NCBI GenBank assembly: GCA_003134655.1
Contig: PLBY01000070.1
Location: 1-64,000, forward strand
Reading direction: 5' to 3'
From: Acidobacteriaceae bacterium
Lineage (GTDB): Bacteria > Acidobacteriota > Terriglobia > Terriglobales > Acidobacteriaceae
DNA: 64,000 nucleotides
A model generated the notes under the pieces. The model ran no database searches and had not been told where the DNA came from. It was given only the letters and a program-made list of their open reading frames with translations. A program made the position numbers and the translations under genes. This document shows positions 56,046-64,000 of the stretch, piece after piece; position 1 is the first letter of the stretch, and the number at the start of each line of letters is the position of its first letter.

Positions 56046-56591
56046 ATGCAGTCTGTTGTGGGCATGAATGCCGACCAACTGAAGCACCTGATTCGCGAAA
56101 TCCCCGATTTTCCCAAGAAGGGGATACTCTTCTACGACATCACTACGCTGCTGAAGGACAAGGCCGGCTTCGCCACGCTCATCGACAAGCTGGCGGAACA
56201 TTACATCTCGCAGGACGTCGATCTGGTCCTCGGCATGGAAGCCCGCGGCTTCATCTTTGCTCCGGCTCTCGCCTATCGACTGAACGCCGGATTCGTCCCC
56301 GTGCGCAAGCCCGGCAAGCTTCCGGCGGAAACCGTGAAGTACGATTACGCGCTCGAGTACGGGACGAACTCGCTGGAGATCCACAAGGACGCCATCCAGA
56401 AAGGCCAGCGCGTCCTGATTGTCGACGACCTGCTCGCCACCGGTGGCACTGCCGAGGCCACAGCCAAACTCGCCACTTCGCTGGGCGCCAAGATCGCCGG
56501 CCTGGGATTTGTGGTGGAACTGGAATTCCTGAAGGGCCGCGACAAGCTCAAAGAGTATGAGGTCATGTCGCTGCTGCAGTACGACAAGTAA
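56046..56591 (+). CDS. apt: Adenine phosphoribosyltransferase
   Basis: A 181-residue enzyme that converts adenine and PRPP to AMP. It shows [36 protein letters not shown], and the PRPP loop [18 protein letters not shown]. The ATG at 56046 touches the acyP stop; a second in-frame ATG (56067, [13 protein letters not shown]) is also possible. AAGGAG is at 56032-56037, about 9 bases upstream of the first. Confidence 0.95.
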   Translation: MQSVVGMNADQLKHLIREIPDFPKKGILFYDITTLLKDKAGFATLIDKLAEHYISQDVDLVLGMEARGFIFAPALAYRLNAGFVPVRKPGKLPAETVKYDYALEYGTNSLEIHKDAIQKGQRVLIVDDLLATGGTAEATAKLATSLGAKIAGLGFVVELEFLKGRDKLKEYEVMSLLQYDK

Positions 56592-56610
56592 AGGGGCCTC
56601 AGGGCAACAG

Positions 56611-56650
56611 AAAACGGGCCGACGCTGGTTGGCGCGGCCCCGTTTTAATT
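56611..56650. terminator. Terminator after apt
   Basis: AAAACGGGCCG (56611-56621) pairs with CGGCCCCGTTTT (56635-56646), one bulged C, then TTAATTCT. It has an A tract before and a T tract after, so it can work in both directions, also for the gene at 56674. Confidence 0.8.
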
Positions 56651-56673
56651 CTGTGCCAGATGCAAGATCCGGT

Positions 56674-56946
56674 CTACTTCCAGACTCGCCCTACGACCCA
56701 CGCCACTCCTACCCAGAAGGTCGCGCTGAACGCAATCGAAAGGGCCAAACCTGAGATCGCACCCCAGTTGGTGCGGGCGTCAGCGCTGCCCTCGTCGAGC
56801 TCCGGATCATACTCAAACCACGACGTCAGAAAACCCATGTCGAGCGCGTTGGCTGAGGGGGCTCTCAAGGGATCCTGAACTACATTTCTCCTGCGACTGG
56901 TACGGGTGCTTGATTGGGGGGACAGCTGCAATACTCTGTAGCTCAT
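56674..56946 (-). CDS. Small membrane protein of unknown function
   Basis: A 90-residue protein with a strong ribosome site (AAGGAGGTG, 4 bases before the ATG at 56946). A polar N-terminal half contains SWFEYDPELDEGSADARTNW, then one C-terminal membrane segment (GAISGLALSIAFSATFWVGV, followed by AWVVGRVWK). No family recognised. The strong site makes it likely to be expressed. Confidence 0.65.
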   Translation of the reverse strand: MSYRVLQLSPQSSTRTSRRRNVVQDPLRAPSANALDMGFLTSWFEYDPELDEGSADARTNWGAISGLALSIAFSATFWVGVAWVVGRVWK

Positions 56947-57202
56947 GAAGCACCTCCTTGTCTTGGGTCTGCAACTCGGTTGCCATCGTGAAGCCTGGCC
57001 AAGCCACTGAAAACAGGAAGCTCATTCTGCCCGTTCCGCTGGTGTGTTTCTCCGACCTGTCAAAAATCCCCACCGGATCTACCTTCTGCTGCGAGATTTG
57101 CCGCTTCCTTGCCAATCTGGTATCTGGCCCAAGCACTTTCTCATGTCCAGGGGTTTGATTCAATACTGGAAAGTCCCGACTGCGGCTAGTGTGATCCGGT
57201 CT

Positions 57203-57460
57203 TTAATTCTCCGCCAGTGACAAATGCGAGTCCTTGGGTAGGTAGCCCTTCCGACGGAACCAGTCCTCCATCGCTTCCTTGAGTTGATCGAGTGGCACCG
57301 CGGACCCGATCTCCATCTGGCCGTCCGCAACGGGAAGAGTATCGTCGAAAACGGTGGCATTGGTGAAGTTGCGCATGGAGAAACTGTCGAGCCACTTCAG
57401 CGGGCAGGGAAGTTGGTGGCCGTCTGCCTCATATTCCACCCGAATCTTGCGAGCGAACAT
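57203..57460 (-). CDS. Hypothetical small protein
   Basis: An 85-residue protein beginning MFARKIRVEYEADGHQLPCP, ending DWFRRKGYLPKDSHLSLAEN. It is a mixed alpha/beta, cytoplasmic-looking protein with no motif I recognise. No clear ribosome site. An upstream start at 57481 would add seven residues. Confidence 0.5.
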   Translation of the reverse strand: MFARKIRVEYEADGHQLPCPLKWLDSFSMRNFTNATVFDDTLPVADGQMEIGSAVPLDQLKEAMEDWFRRKGYLPKDSHLSLAEN

Positions 57461-57559
57461 AGCTTGATTTAAACACAGCAACGCGGCCCGCGAGGGGGGC
57501 CCGCTTGACAGACTGTCGCCCCCACCATACGCTCCTTCCGTCCGCAGAGGAGGTCCCAG

Positions 57560-57808
57560 ATGATTTCAAACTTGATTTGGTGGGTATTGGTCGGACTGAT
57601 CGCCGGTTGGGCCGCTGGCAAGATCATGAAAGGCGGCGGCTACGGGGTCGCTATGGATATCGTCCTCGGCGTCATCGGTGCCGTAGTGGGCGGCTGGCTG
57701 GTGGGCATCCTGGGCTTCCAGGCCGGAGGCTTCATCAGCACGATCATCGTGGCCATCATCGGAGCGGTGTTCCTGATCTGGATCAGCCGCATGATCAAGA
57801 AGGCCTAG
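57560..57808 (+). CDS. GlsB/YeaQ/YmgE-family membrane protein
   Basis: An 82-residue protein with three membrane segments: LIWWVLVGLIAGWAAGKIM with the family's AGxxAGKI pattern, MDIVLGVIGAVVGGWLVGIL, and FISTIIVAIIGAVFLIWISR. Family members rise under stress in enterobacteria; mechanism unknown. AGGAGG is 6 bases before the ATG. Confidence 0.88.
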   Translation: MISNLIWWVLVGLIAGWAAGKIMKGGGYGVAMDIVLGVIGAVVGGWLVGILGFQAGGFISTIIVAIIGAVFLIWISRMIKKA

Positions 57809-57990
57809 TCTCCGTTCCGTTGGGAATTCTGCTCCTCGACTCCGCTTAGGGCGATGCCCGGCGGTGTCCCGGTACCTCTTCGCCCTGCGTCAGCCATCTC
57901 ATAACACAGATGCAGCACAAACCTGACGCCGCCCAGTGCGCGCTAAACGGAATGATCGAAGCGCTGCAGATGGAGGTGACGCTGTAAGCG

Positions 57991-58887
57991 TTAGGGACTC
58001 GCCGCTGTTGGAGGGTGGGACTCGAACCATCCGAGGACTCTGCGTTCGAACTCTTCGGGCGCGACTCTATGTGCTCCAGTGTGAATGGCGCCCGGTACTT
58101 TCCAGATGCCCACGCCAGTTGGATTACGTGCCTGGATTTCATCCGAGTGAAATGGGGGAATATTTCGATCGCGCAGGCCGTGGATGAGTAGGATAGGAGT
58201 CCTAGTTTCTGAGACCGCCTGCTTCGGAGATGCATCTTCCATGTTCAATCCGTACATGAGGCGCACATAGAGAAATCCCATGTCGACGGTAGGACGAAAA
58301 AATGTGCTGCCTATCCATGGCCCGGTATGGAATTCACGCCCAAACCGAGCGTAAGCGACTTCCCGGAACGTTGCGAATGGGGATTCGGCAACGATCGCGC
58401 AGAAGCGCGACTCCTTTGCGAGCGACTGCAACAGTTGTGCTGCCCCCATAGGCTCTCCCAGGCCGTATATGCAGCGTGGATGATAGGTGCCCTCGAGCCA
58501 GTCGGTCCACCGGTGAATGTCGTCAGACTCCTTTAAGCCGTAAGTCGCTAATCCCCCGCTGAGTCCATGGGCGCGCGCATCGGGAAGCAGGACTGCGTAG
58601 TTATGTTCGAGCAACCACTTTCCGTAGCCGTACATGCCAAGGCGGTTATCGGAGACCCCGTGCAAGAGGATCACGGCGTTGCCATTCGACGAGCGGGGAG
58701 TCAAGAACCAGCCCTTCAATGTCACTCCGTCTGGTGTCGCAAGGGAAACACTGGCAAATCCCTCAGACGCAGTGTCCGCTGATGCTTGCACAGTCTCTTC
58801 CTCGTGGGGAGTTACCGGGTGGCTGGGCGGATGAACGGCAATCCAACCGAGTCCCATCCCGCCCAAAACAGTCCCGACGAAATACAA
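57991..58887 (-). CDS. Alpha/beta hydrolase-fold protein with Ser-to-Pro at the nucleophile
   Basis: A protein of up to 298 residues, starting at a TTG (58887) within a membrane segment (YFVGTVLGGMGLGWIAV). The fold is clear: ILLHGVSDNR (oxyanion), ARAHGLSGG, LIHGLRDRNIPP (acid) and GAIHTGAH (His). The nucleophile elbow reads YGLGEPMGAAQ, with P146 where Ser is expected (GESMG in relatives). The codon is CCT; one C-to-T change gives TCT, Ser. The protein is either inactive, repurposed, or the base is an error. The true N-terminus is uncertain. Confidence 0.75.
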   Translation of the reverse strand: MYFVGTVLGGMGLGWIAVHPPSHPVTPHEEETVQASADTASEGFASVSLATPDGVTLKGWFLTPRSSNGNAVILLHGVSDNRLGMYGYGKWLLEHNYAVLLPDARAHGLSGGLATYGLKESDDIHRWTDWLEGTYHPRCIYGLGEPMGAAQLLQSLAKESRFCAIVAESPFATFREVAYARFGREFHTGPWIGSTFFRPTVDMGFLYVRLMYGLNMEDASPKQAVSETRTPILLIHGLRDRNIPPFHSDEIQARNPTGVGIWKVPGAIHTGAHRVAPEEFERRVLGWFESHPPTAASP

Positions 58888-59010
58888 AATCGCAGCAACA
58901 GAAAAAAGGCGCCGGAGGATGCGGCGTCTTCCGAGCTTTCCATCGGAGGGTATCGGTAGTGTGAATGATTTAATGGAAGGGGTTCCCGAGCCCGTGACAA
59001 AGAAAGCTAG

Positions 59011-60591
59011 CTAGCGTTGCGCCTTCGGTCCGGCCGCTTTCACTTCCGTCGGCGCGTCGAAGTTCTCGAAGTTCTTGGCGAAGCGGTTGCGCAGGTCCTC
59101 CGCTGCCTTGTCGTACGCGGCTTTATCCGGCCACGCATTCCGGGGATTGAGCACCTGCGGCGGCACTCCGTGGCAGCGTTTCGGAATGCTGAAGCCAAAC
59201 GTCGGCTCGATCTCGAATTCTTCCTTGATCAGTTCGCCTTCGACCGCCGCGTCGACCATGGCGCGTGTGTGAGGAATATCCATACGCTTGCCCACGCCGT
59301 ATGGCCCACCCTGCCAGCCGGTGTTCACCAGCCAGCACTGTGCGCTGTGTTCGCGCAAGCGGAGGCCCAGCATTTCGGCATAGGTTTTTGGAGGCAGCGG
59401 AAGGAACGGCGAACCAAAGCACGTCGAGAACGTCGCCGAAGGTTCTTTCACGCCCGCTTCGGTGCCTGCAACCTTCGCCGTGTAACCCGACAGGAAGTGA
59501 TACATGGCCTGCTCCGGTGTCAGCTTCGAAATCGGAGGCAGAACGCCGAAGGCATCCGCTGTGAGAAACACCACGTTCTTCGGATGCCCGCCAATACCCG
59601 GGATCAAAGCATTGTCGATGAAATCCACCGGATACGCGGCCCGAGTATTCTCGGTCTTGCTGTCGTCGTTGTAGTCGGGGATGTGCGTGTGCGGATCGAG
59701 AGTCACATTCTCGAGCACGCAGCCGAAGCGCAATGCGTTCCAGATTTGCGGCTCATTCTTCTTTGAGAGCTTGATGCACTTGGCATAGCATCCGCCCTCG
59801 AAGTTGAAGACACCGTCTGCGCTCCATCCGTGCTCGTCGTCGCCGATCAGATCGCGCGACGGATCGGCCGACAGCGTGGTCTTGCCCGTCCCCGAAAGGC
59901 CGAAAAAGAGCGCGCTCACACCATCGTGCCCCACATTGGCCGAACAGTGCATGGGGAACACGTTCCGCGGCGGCAGCAAAAAATTCATCACGCTGAAAAT
60001 CGACTTCTTCATTTCGCCCGCGTACGAAGTTCCGCCGATCAGCACGGTGCGGCGCGTGAAGTTCAACAGGATGAAAACGTCGGACGCCACGCCGTCGCGC
60101 TGGGGATCAACTTTGAACTCGGGGGCCGAGATGACGGTGAACTCGGGATGATGATTCTTAAGTTCCTCCGCGGTCGGGCGCAGAAACAGCTGCCGCACAA
60201 ACAGGTTGTGCCAGGCATATTCGTTGACGAGGCGAACCGGCAAACGGTAAGCGGGATCGGCGCCGCAGAACAGATCCTGCACAAAGAGTTCCCGGCCGCG
60301 CAGATGTTCCATCACGCGCGCGTAAAGGGCGTCAAACTTTTCCGGCTCAAACGGCGCGTTGACCGCGCCCCAGGCGACCGTATTGGCTGTCGTCTCATCC
60401 TTGACGATGAACTTGTCCTTGGGAGACCGGCCTGTGCGATTCGTGTATCCGACGATAGCCCCGTTGGCTGCCAGTTTCGCCTCGTTGCGCCGGATAGAGT
60501 GCTCCACCAGCACCGCCGGAGAAAGATTAAAGTGCGTCCGGCCTTCGCTCAGCAACTCGGCGACGTCGCTGACGTGCATCGTGGTAGCCAT
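59011..60591 (-). CDS. pckA: ATP-dependent phosphoenolpyruvate carboxykinase
   Basis: A 526-residue enzyme converting oxaloacetate and ATP to PEP, the first step of gluconeogenesis. Kinase 1a is [20 protein letters not shown], followed by DDEHGWS, and kinase 2 is seen in the metal site near [12 protein letters not shown]. The start at 60591 has GAGGAG 5 bases upstream; the longer start at 60621 adds an unlikely tail. Gluconeogenesis fits with use of lactate and amino acids. Confidence 0.95.
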   Translation of the reverse strand: MATTMHVSDVAELLSEGRTHFNLSPAVLVEHSIRRNEAKLAANGAIVGYTNRTGRSPKDKFIVKDETTANTVAWGAVNAPFEPEKFDALYARVMEHLRGRELFVQDLFCGADPAYRLPVRLVNEYAWHNLFVRQLFLRPTAEELKNHHPEFTVISAPEFKVDPQRDGVASDVFILLNFTRRTVLIGGTSYAGEMKKSIFSVMNFLLPPRNVFPMHCSANVGHDGVSALFFGLSGTGKTTLSADPSRDLIGDDEHGWSADGVFNFEGGCYAKCIKLSKKNEPQIWNALRFGCVLENVTLDPHTHIPDYNDDSKTENTRAAYPVDFIDNALIPGIGGHPKNVVFLTADAFGVLPPISKLTPEQAMYHFLSGYTAKVAGTEAGVKEPSATFSTCFGSPFLPLPPKTYAEMLGLRLREHSAQCWLVNTGWQGGPYGVGKRMDIPHTRAMVDAAVEGELIKEEFEIEPTFGFSIPKRCHGVPPQVLNPRNAWPDKAAYDKAAEDLRNRFAKNFENFDAPTEVKAAGPKAQR

Positions 60592-60793
60592 GAGGTCTCC
60601 TCTAATAAAGGCAGACAACAATTACAAAGGGCAAACAAACTATTGTCCCTCAAATGGTCGCGGCCTGCCAAATTATTGTGAGGATCGTTTTGCGTTGAGG
60701 CCAGACACCGCGGCCTTTCTTCACTGCAGAAACGTTATGGCAGGTCAGACGACAACCACGATTGGAATTGGCCGATCAGCATGCGAATCGCAG

Positions 60794-60976
60794 CTAGTCG
60801 GAGGTCTTGTATTCGCAGGCCGTGCGGCAGGGTTCGCAGTACATGAGGCCATCGGCGCAGATGCGAACGTCGATCACCGTCTGGCAAAGGCAGCAGAATT
60901 TATCACACTCGCACGAGGCTTCGGGCTGTTCGCACTGCGCGCATTTATATCTGGCGGGACCGGTTCCGGTGCTCAT
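60794..60976 (-). CDS. Small cysteine-rich zinc-ribbon-like protein
   Basis: A 60-residue protein, MSTGTGPARYKCAQCEQPEA..., with Cys in pairs: CAQC, CECDKFCCLC, then CADGLMYCEPCRTACEY. Nine or more Cys suggest two metal sites. A longer ORF to 61051 exists but the shorter start suits the size. No family name known to me. It lies between pckA and murE. Confidence 0.55.
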   Translation of the reverse strand: MSTGTGPARYKCAQCEQPEASCECDKFCCLCQTVIDVRICADGLMYCEPCRTACEYKTSD

Positions 60977-61090
60977 GAAAGCAATGTTAGCGTGCCGTGC
61001 GCGCCCCGAAAAATGACCTTGGTAATCGTCGTTGCGGAGGAAAACGCGCATCCAGCACGTCTCTCACAACGCAACAATTTCTCGGTGGCC

Positions 61091-61096
61091 TATAAT
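61091..61096 (+). promoter_or_regulatory. TATAAT box for a leaderless murE transcript
   Basis: TATAAT at 61091-61096 is 8 bases before the murE ATG at 61105, so transcription would start at or just before the start codon. No Shine-Dalgarno sequence is present. The -35 is not clear. Confidence 0.45.
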
Positions 61097-61104
61097 TCCC
61101 AGCA

Positions 61105-62616
61105 ATGACCTTCCAACATCTGCTGGATGGCGCCGAGGTTCTCGCCCAGAGCGGCGACCCCAGCGTCAGTGGTGTGGAATACGACTCGCGCCGCGTCAAG
61201 CCCGGGTGCGTGTTCGTGGCCATGCACGGGGAGGCGTCCGACGGAAATCGTTTCATCGACCAGGCGATTCAGGCCGGGGCGGTCGCGATCGTCACGGACT
61301 CGCCAGACGAAAAGCCCCGCGAAGGCGTGGCCTGGGCCGTCGTTCCTCACGGGCGAAGAGCTTTGGCGCGCTTGAGCGCGAATTTCTACAAACGTCCGGC
61401 GGAACGCATTGCCGTTACTGGAATCACCGGGACAAACGGGAAGAGCACAACTGCATTTTTGATCGAGTCGATCCTCACAGCCGCTGGTCGCAAGAGTGCT
61501 CTGATCGGGACGATTGAATATCACGTGGCGGGCAAAATTTATCCGGCGCCGCACACGACCCCAGAGGCGCTCGAATTGGCTCGCCTGTTCAACGAGGCAC
61601 TTGGACTGGGCGCGACCGACGCGGTCATGGAAGTTTCTTCGCACGCGCTGGCGCAGGAACGCGTGTTCGGCGTTCCCTTTGATGTCGCCGTGTTCACCAA
61701 CCTGACCCGCGACCACCTCGACTATCACAAGACCATGGACGAATACTTCGCGGCCAAGCGAGCGCTGTTCGAAGGCTGCGGCACCGACGCTCCCCGCGCC
61801 GTAGTGACCAATCTCGATGACGAATATGGCGCGAAACTGGTCGGATTCAGCCGCAAGCGCAGTCCTGTCGTGCTGTCCTACGGCTGGGAGCGTGGTGATT
61901 TCCACGCCCAGAACGTAGAGGTCAACCCGCGCGGCACCCGCTTCGACATGGCCGCGCTGCAGGATACGATCCCCATTTTCTCTCCGCTCATCGGGCGCGT
62001 GAATGTCTACAACATTCTGGCCGCGGCGGCCGCATGCTATGCGCGCGGCTGCGAGCCCAAAGCGATTGCCCGTGGAGTCGAGTCACTCACGCATGTGCCG
62101 GGACGGTTTGAGCGCGTTGACTGCGGCCAGCCGTTCACCGTAGTCGTCGACTACGCACACACCGACGACGCCTTGCGCAATCTCACGGCGCTGGCTCGCG
62201 AGTTCGTCTCGCGCGGCGGAGGAACCGCTAGAGTCCTGACGGTGTTCGGCTGCGGAGGCGATCGCGATCGCGCCAAGCGTCCGCTGATGGGCGAGGCCGC
62301 CGGGCGGGGCAGCGATTTTGTGGTGCTCACTTCGGACAACCCGCGCAGTGAAGACCCGCGGGCAATCATTAATGACGCGCTCGTGGGGCTGCAGAAGACC
62401 GGCGTGAAGTACACCGTCGAAGTCGACCGCCGTAAGGCGATTGCTCTGGCGATCGGAGAGGCGCATCCCGGAGATATTGTTCTGTTGGCCGGTAAAGGAC
62501 ACGAGAAGGTGCAGGTCACGCGTGAAGGCTCGCATCCCTTTGACGATGTCGAAGTCGCTCGCGAGGCCTTGCGGGCCGCAGGCTTCGAATGCGAACAGGT
62601 TGCGGGTAAGAACTGA
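61105..62616 (+). CDS. murE: UDP-MurNAc-L-Ala-D-Glu:meso-DAP ligase
   Basis: A 503-residue Mur ligase that adds the third residue of the stem peptide. ATP loop: GITGTNGKSTTAFLIES; the middle has EVSSHALAQERVFG and FTNLTRDHLDYHKTM. The C-terminal TSDNPRSEDP carries DNPR, the meso-diaminopimelate specificity motif, so the wall is of the meso-DAP type. The stop is one base before the murF start region. Confidence 0.96.
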   Translation: MTFQHLLDGAEVLAQSGDPSVSGVEYDSRRVKPGCVFVAMHGEASDGNRFIDQAIQAGAVAIVTDSPDEKPREGVAWAVVPHGRRALARLSANFYKRPAERIAVTGITGTNGKSTTAFLIESILTAAGRKSALIGTIEYHVAGKIYPAPHTTPEALELARLFNEALGLGATDAVMEVSSHALAQERVFGVPFDVAVFTNLTRDHLDYHKTMDEYFAAKRALFEGCGTDAPRAVVTNLDDEYGAKLVGFSRKRSPVVLSYGWERGDFHAQNVEVNPRGTRFDMAALQDTIPIFSPLIGRVNVYNILAAAAACYARGCEPKAIARGVESLTHVPGRFERVDCGQPFTVVVDYAHTDDALRNLTALAREFVSRGGGTARVLTVFGCGGDRDRAKRPLMGEAAGRGSDFVVLTSDNPRSEDPRAIINDALVGLQKTGVKYTVEVDRRKAIALAIGEAHPGDIVLLAGKGHEKVQVTREGSHPFDDVEVAREALRAAGFECEQVAGKN

Positions 62617-62617
62617 C

Positions 62618-64000
62618 ATGAAGCTGCCGCTCTCGAAGATCGCGGAGTTTATTTCTGCCACGACTCATGTGGGGACAGCCGCTTCGGCTGTCCAGCCGAG
62701 CGATGGTCCGCTGGCGGTACTCGCACAGGGCTACTCGATCGACACTCGTACGATTCGCAGCGGTGAACTCTTCTTTGCGGTGAAGGGAGAACGCCTCGAC
62801 GGCCACGACTTTGTGGGCGCGGCTCTGGAAAAAGGCGTGGCCGCGGCGGTTGTCGAGAGGAACGAACTACACCGTTATCCGGATAAGACCCGGTTGCTGG
62901 CCGTCGACGACACGCTCGCGGCGCTGCAAACCCTGGCGACCGCAGTGCGCAAGCTGTGGGGCAAGCCGCTGGTGGGCGTCACCGGTTCGGCGGGCAAGAC
63001 GACGACCAAAGAAGCCATTGCCCACGTTCTCAGCGCGCACTTTCGCGTGCTCAAGTCCGAAGGCAATTTCAATAATCATTTCGGCCTGCCGCTCATGCTC
63101 CTGAAGTTGGAACCGGAGCACGATGTCGCAGTCATCGAAATGGGCATGTCGCACGCCGGAGAGATTCGCGCGCTGGCCAAAATCGCGCAGCCTGAGATCG
63201 GCGTGGTAACCAACGTCGCCCCGGTGCATCTGGAGTTTTTCGATTCGCTAGCCGGGATTGCTCGGGCGAAATACGAACTGATCGAGTCACTTCCCGCCAG
63301 CGGCACCGCCGTGCTCAATGCCGACGACGAATACGTCTCGCAATTCGGTCGCGACTTCAAGGGCAGGGTGATCAGCTACGGAACGCGAGCCACGGCTGAC
63401 GTGCGGTCTGAGAACGTGCATACCCGCGGTGCGGAAGGCTCAGAATTCGATGTGGTGATCGGCAGCGCGCGCGTGCACGCGCGCTTGCCGCTGGTCGGCG
63501 AGCACAATATTCTGAACGCCCTGGCCGCGGTGGCCGTGGGCCTGGCTCGCGGACTGAAGCCTGCGGAAGCGGTCGCAGCGCTGGCCACTCTCGCGCCGCC
63601 CGACAAACGCGGGCAGGTTCTCCAACTGGGTAACATCACCGTCATCAACGATTGCTACAATTCCAATCCGAAGGCGTTGCGCGCCATGGTCGACGCTCTT
63701 GCGGCGATAAAGGCCGGGCGCCGAATTGTGGTCGCCGGAGAAATGCTGGAACTCGGGCCGGCCGGTGAAGAGATGCACCGCGCCGCGGGTCAACACGTCG
63801 CGGAAATGAAGATCGATGTTCTGGTTGGCGTACGCGGCTTGGCGCAGGCGATGGTCAACGGCGCGCAACACGCTGGGGCGCAAGCCGAGTTCGTCGCGAC
63901 ACCCGAGGAAGCCGGCGAATGGCTCGCCCGCGAGGCACGCGACGGAGACGTGGTGCTGTTGAAGGCTTCGCGCGGTGTGAAGCTCGAGAAGGCGCTGGAG
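62618..64000 (+). CDS. murF: UDP-MurNAc-tripeptide:D-Ala-D-Ala ligase, 3' end beyond window
   Basis: 461 codons are visible and the frame is open at the window edge, so the gene is almost complete. Motifs: GYSIDTRTIRSGELFFAVKG, ATP loop VTGSAGKTTTKEAIA, EMGMSHAGEI, and NDCYNSNPKALRAMV. An insertion near residues 17-30 (HVGTAASAVQPSDG) is encoded by an intergenic-type repeat and is extra compared with usual MurF N-termini. It is co-transcribed with murE. Confidence 0.94.
   Translation, partial: MKLPLSKIAEFISATTHVGTAASAVQPSDGPLAVLAQGYSIDTRTIRSGELFFAVKGERLDGHDFVGAALEKGVAAAVVERNELHRYPDKTRLLAVDDTLAALQTLATAVRKLWGKPLVGVTGSAGKTTTKEAIAHVLSAHFRVLKSEGNFNNHFGLPLMLLKLEPEHDVAVIEMGMSHAGEIRALAKIAQPEIGVVTNVAPVHLEFFDSLAGIARAKYELIESLPASGTAVLNADDEYVSQFGRDFKGRVISYGTRATADVRSENVHTRGAEGSEFDVVIGSARVHARLPLVGEHNILNALAAVAVGLARGLKPAEAVAALATLAPPDKRGQVLQLGNITVINDCYNSNPKALRAMVDALAAIKAGRRIVVAGEMLELGPAGEEMHRAAGQHVAEMKIDVLVGVRGLAQAMVNGAQHAGAQAEFVATPEEAGEWLAREARDGDVVLLKASRGVKLEKALE
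62667..62693. repeat. Intergenic-type repeat inside murF
   Basis: GGACAGCCG-CTT-CGGCTGTCC (62673-62693), a 9-bp hairpin. With its left flank it matches the reverse complement of 29929-29955 at 26 of 27 bases. It keeps the reading frame. Confidence 0.85.

Noticed and set aside
58013..58029. tRNA T-arm-like sequence on the minus strand (GGTTCGAGTCCCACCC)
   Set aside because: It lies in the coding part of the alpha/beta hydrolase C-terminus. No acceptor stem, D-arm or anticodon arm can be built around it.

Overview
The window is 64 kb of a high-GC chromosome and reads like an Acidobacteriota genome of the Terriglobia (Koribacter-like) type. This rests on gene content and not on any marker gene search: a membrane-anchored winged-helix/beta-propeller regulator, Tat-exported isoquinoline-oxidoreductase-type molybdoenzymes, secreted M28 peptidases, an AroD-AroE fusion, a meso-DAP type MurE, and many short intergenic inverted repeats of several families. 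There is no integrase, transposase, CRISPR array, rRNA or tRNA that I can see. The window is ordinary chromosome with dense repeats.

Layout. 1-2053: a promoter, a SAM-I riboswitch with terminator, a threonine-synthase-like PLP enzyme and a CysO-like sulfur carrier. 2073-7851: a polysaccharide deacetylase (minus), then a TetR / HlyD / ABC ATPase / ABC-2 permease efflux operon and a small membrane protein. 7861-10888 (minus): the lipid/ribosome operon DUF177-rpmF-plsX-fabD, with two repeat elements between its genes. 11168-19329 (minus): an ABC-2 exporter, a GH5 glycosidase, molybdoenzyme pair 1 and a secreted metallopeptidase. 19462-25050: a TPR membrane protein, the wHTH-propeller regulator, a small exported protein, and a histidine kinase divergent from a receiver-only response regulator. 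25169-32125: two M28 peptidases around molybdoenzyme pair 2 and a DksA-type protein. 32349-38270: lactate permease, a lone GvpL/F protein, aroDE and an exported protein. 38360-42412: a VapBC module, AMMECR1, pgsA, a ComEA-like protein, gdhA and a possible small ORF. 42432-51308: two Tat-exported glycosidases, an MBL hydrolase, a DUF1624 acyltransferase, and trpE and trpG in convergent orientation with a phosphoesterase gene between them. 51473-57808: PilZ, an AMIN protein, a TonB-family protein, YtxH, efp, acyP, apt and small membrane proteins. 57991-64000: an alpha/beta hydrolase that has lost its nucleophile, pckA, a small Cys-rich protein, murE and the start of murF.

How it fits together. 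The genes suggest a heterotrophic soil bacterium that degrades polymers outside the cytoplasm (GH5, GH79, deacetylase, M28 peptidases), imports lactate, runs gluconeogenesis (pckA) and makes meso-DAP peptidoglycan.

Most interesting points: (1) the SAM riboswitch controlling a ThrC-like enzyme plus a CysO-like carrier that ends Gly-Gly-Ala-Met, which points to thiocarboxylate-dependent homocysteine or methionine synthesis; (2) elongation factor P with Asn where the modified Lys/Arg normally sits; (3) an intergenic repeat lying in frame inside murF; (4) a solitary GvpL/F protein; (5) an alpha/beta hydrolase with Ser replaced by Pro.
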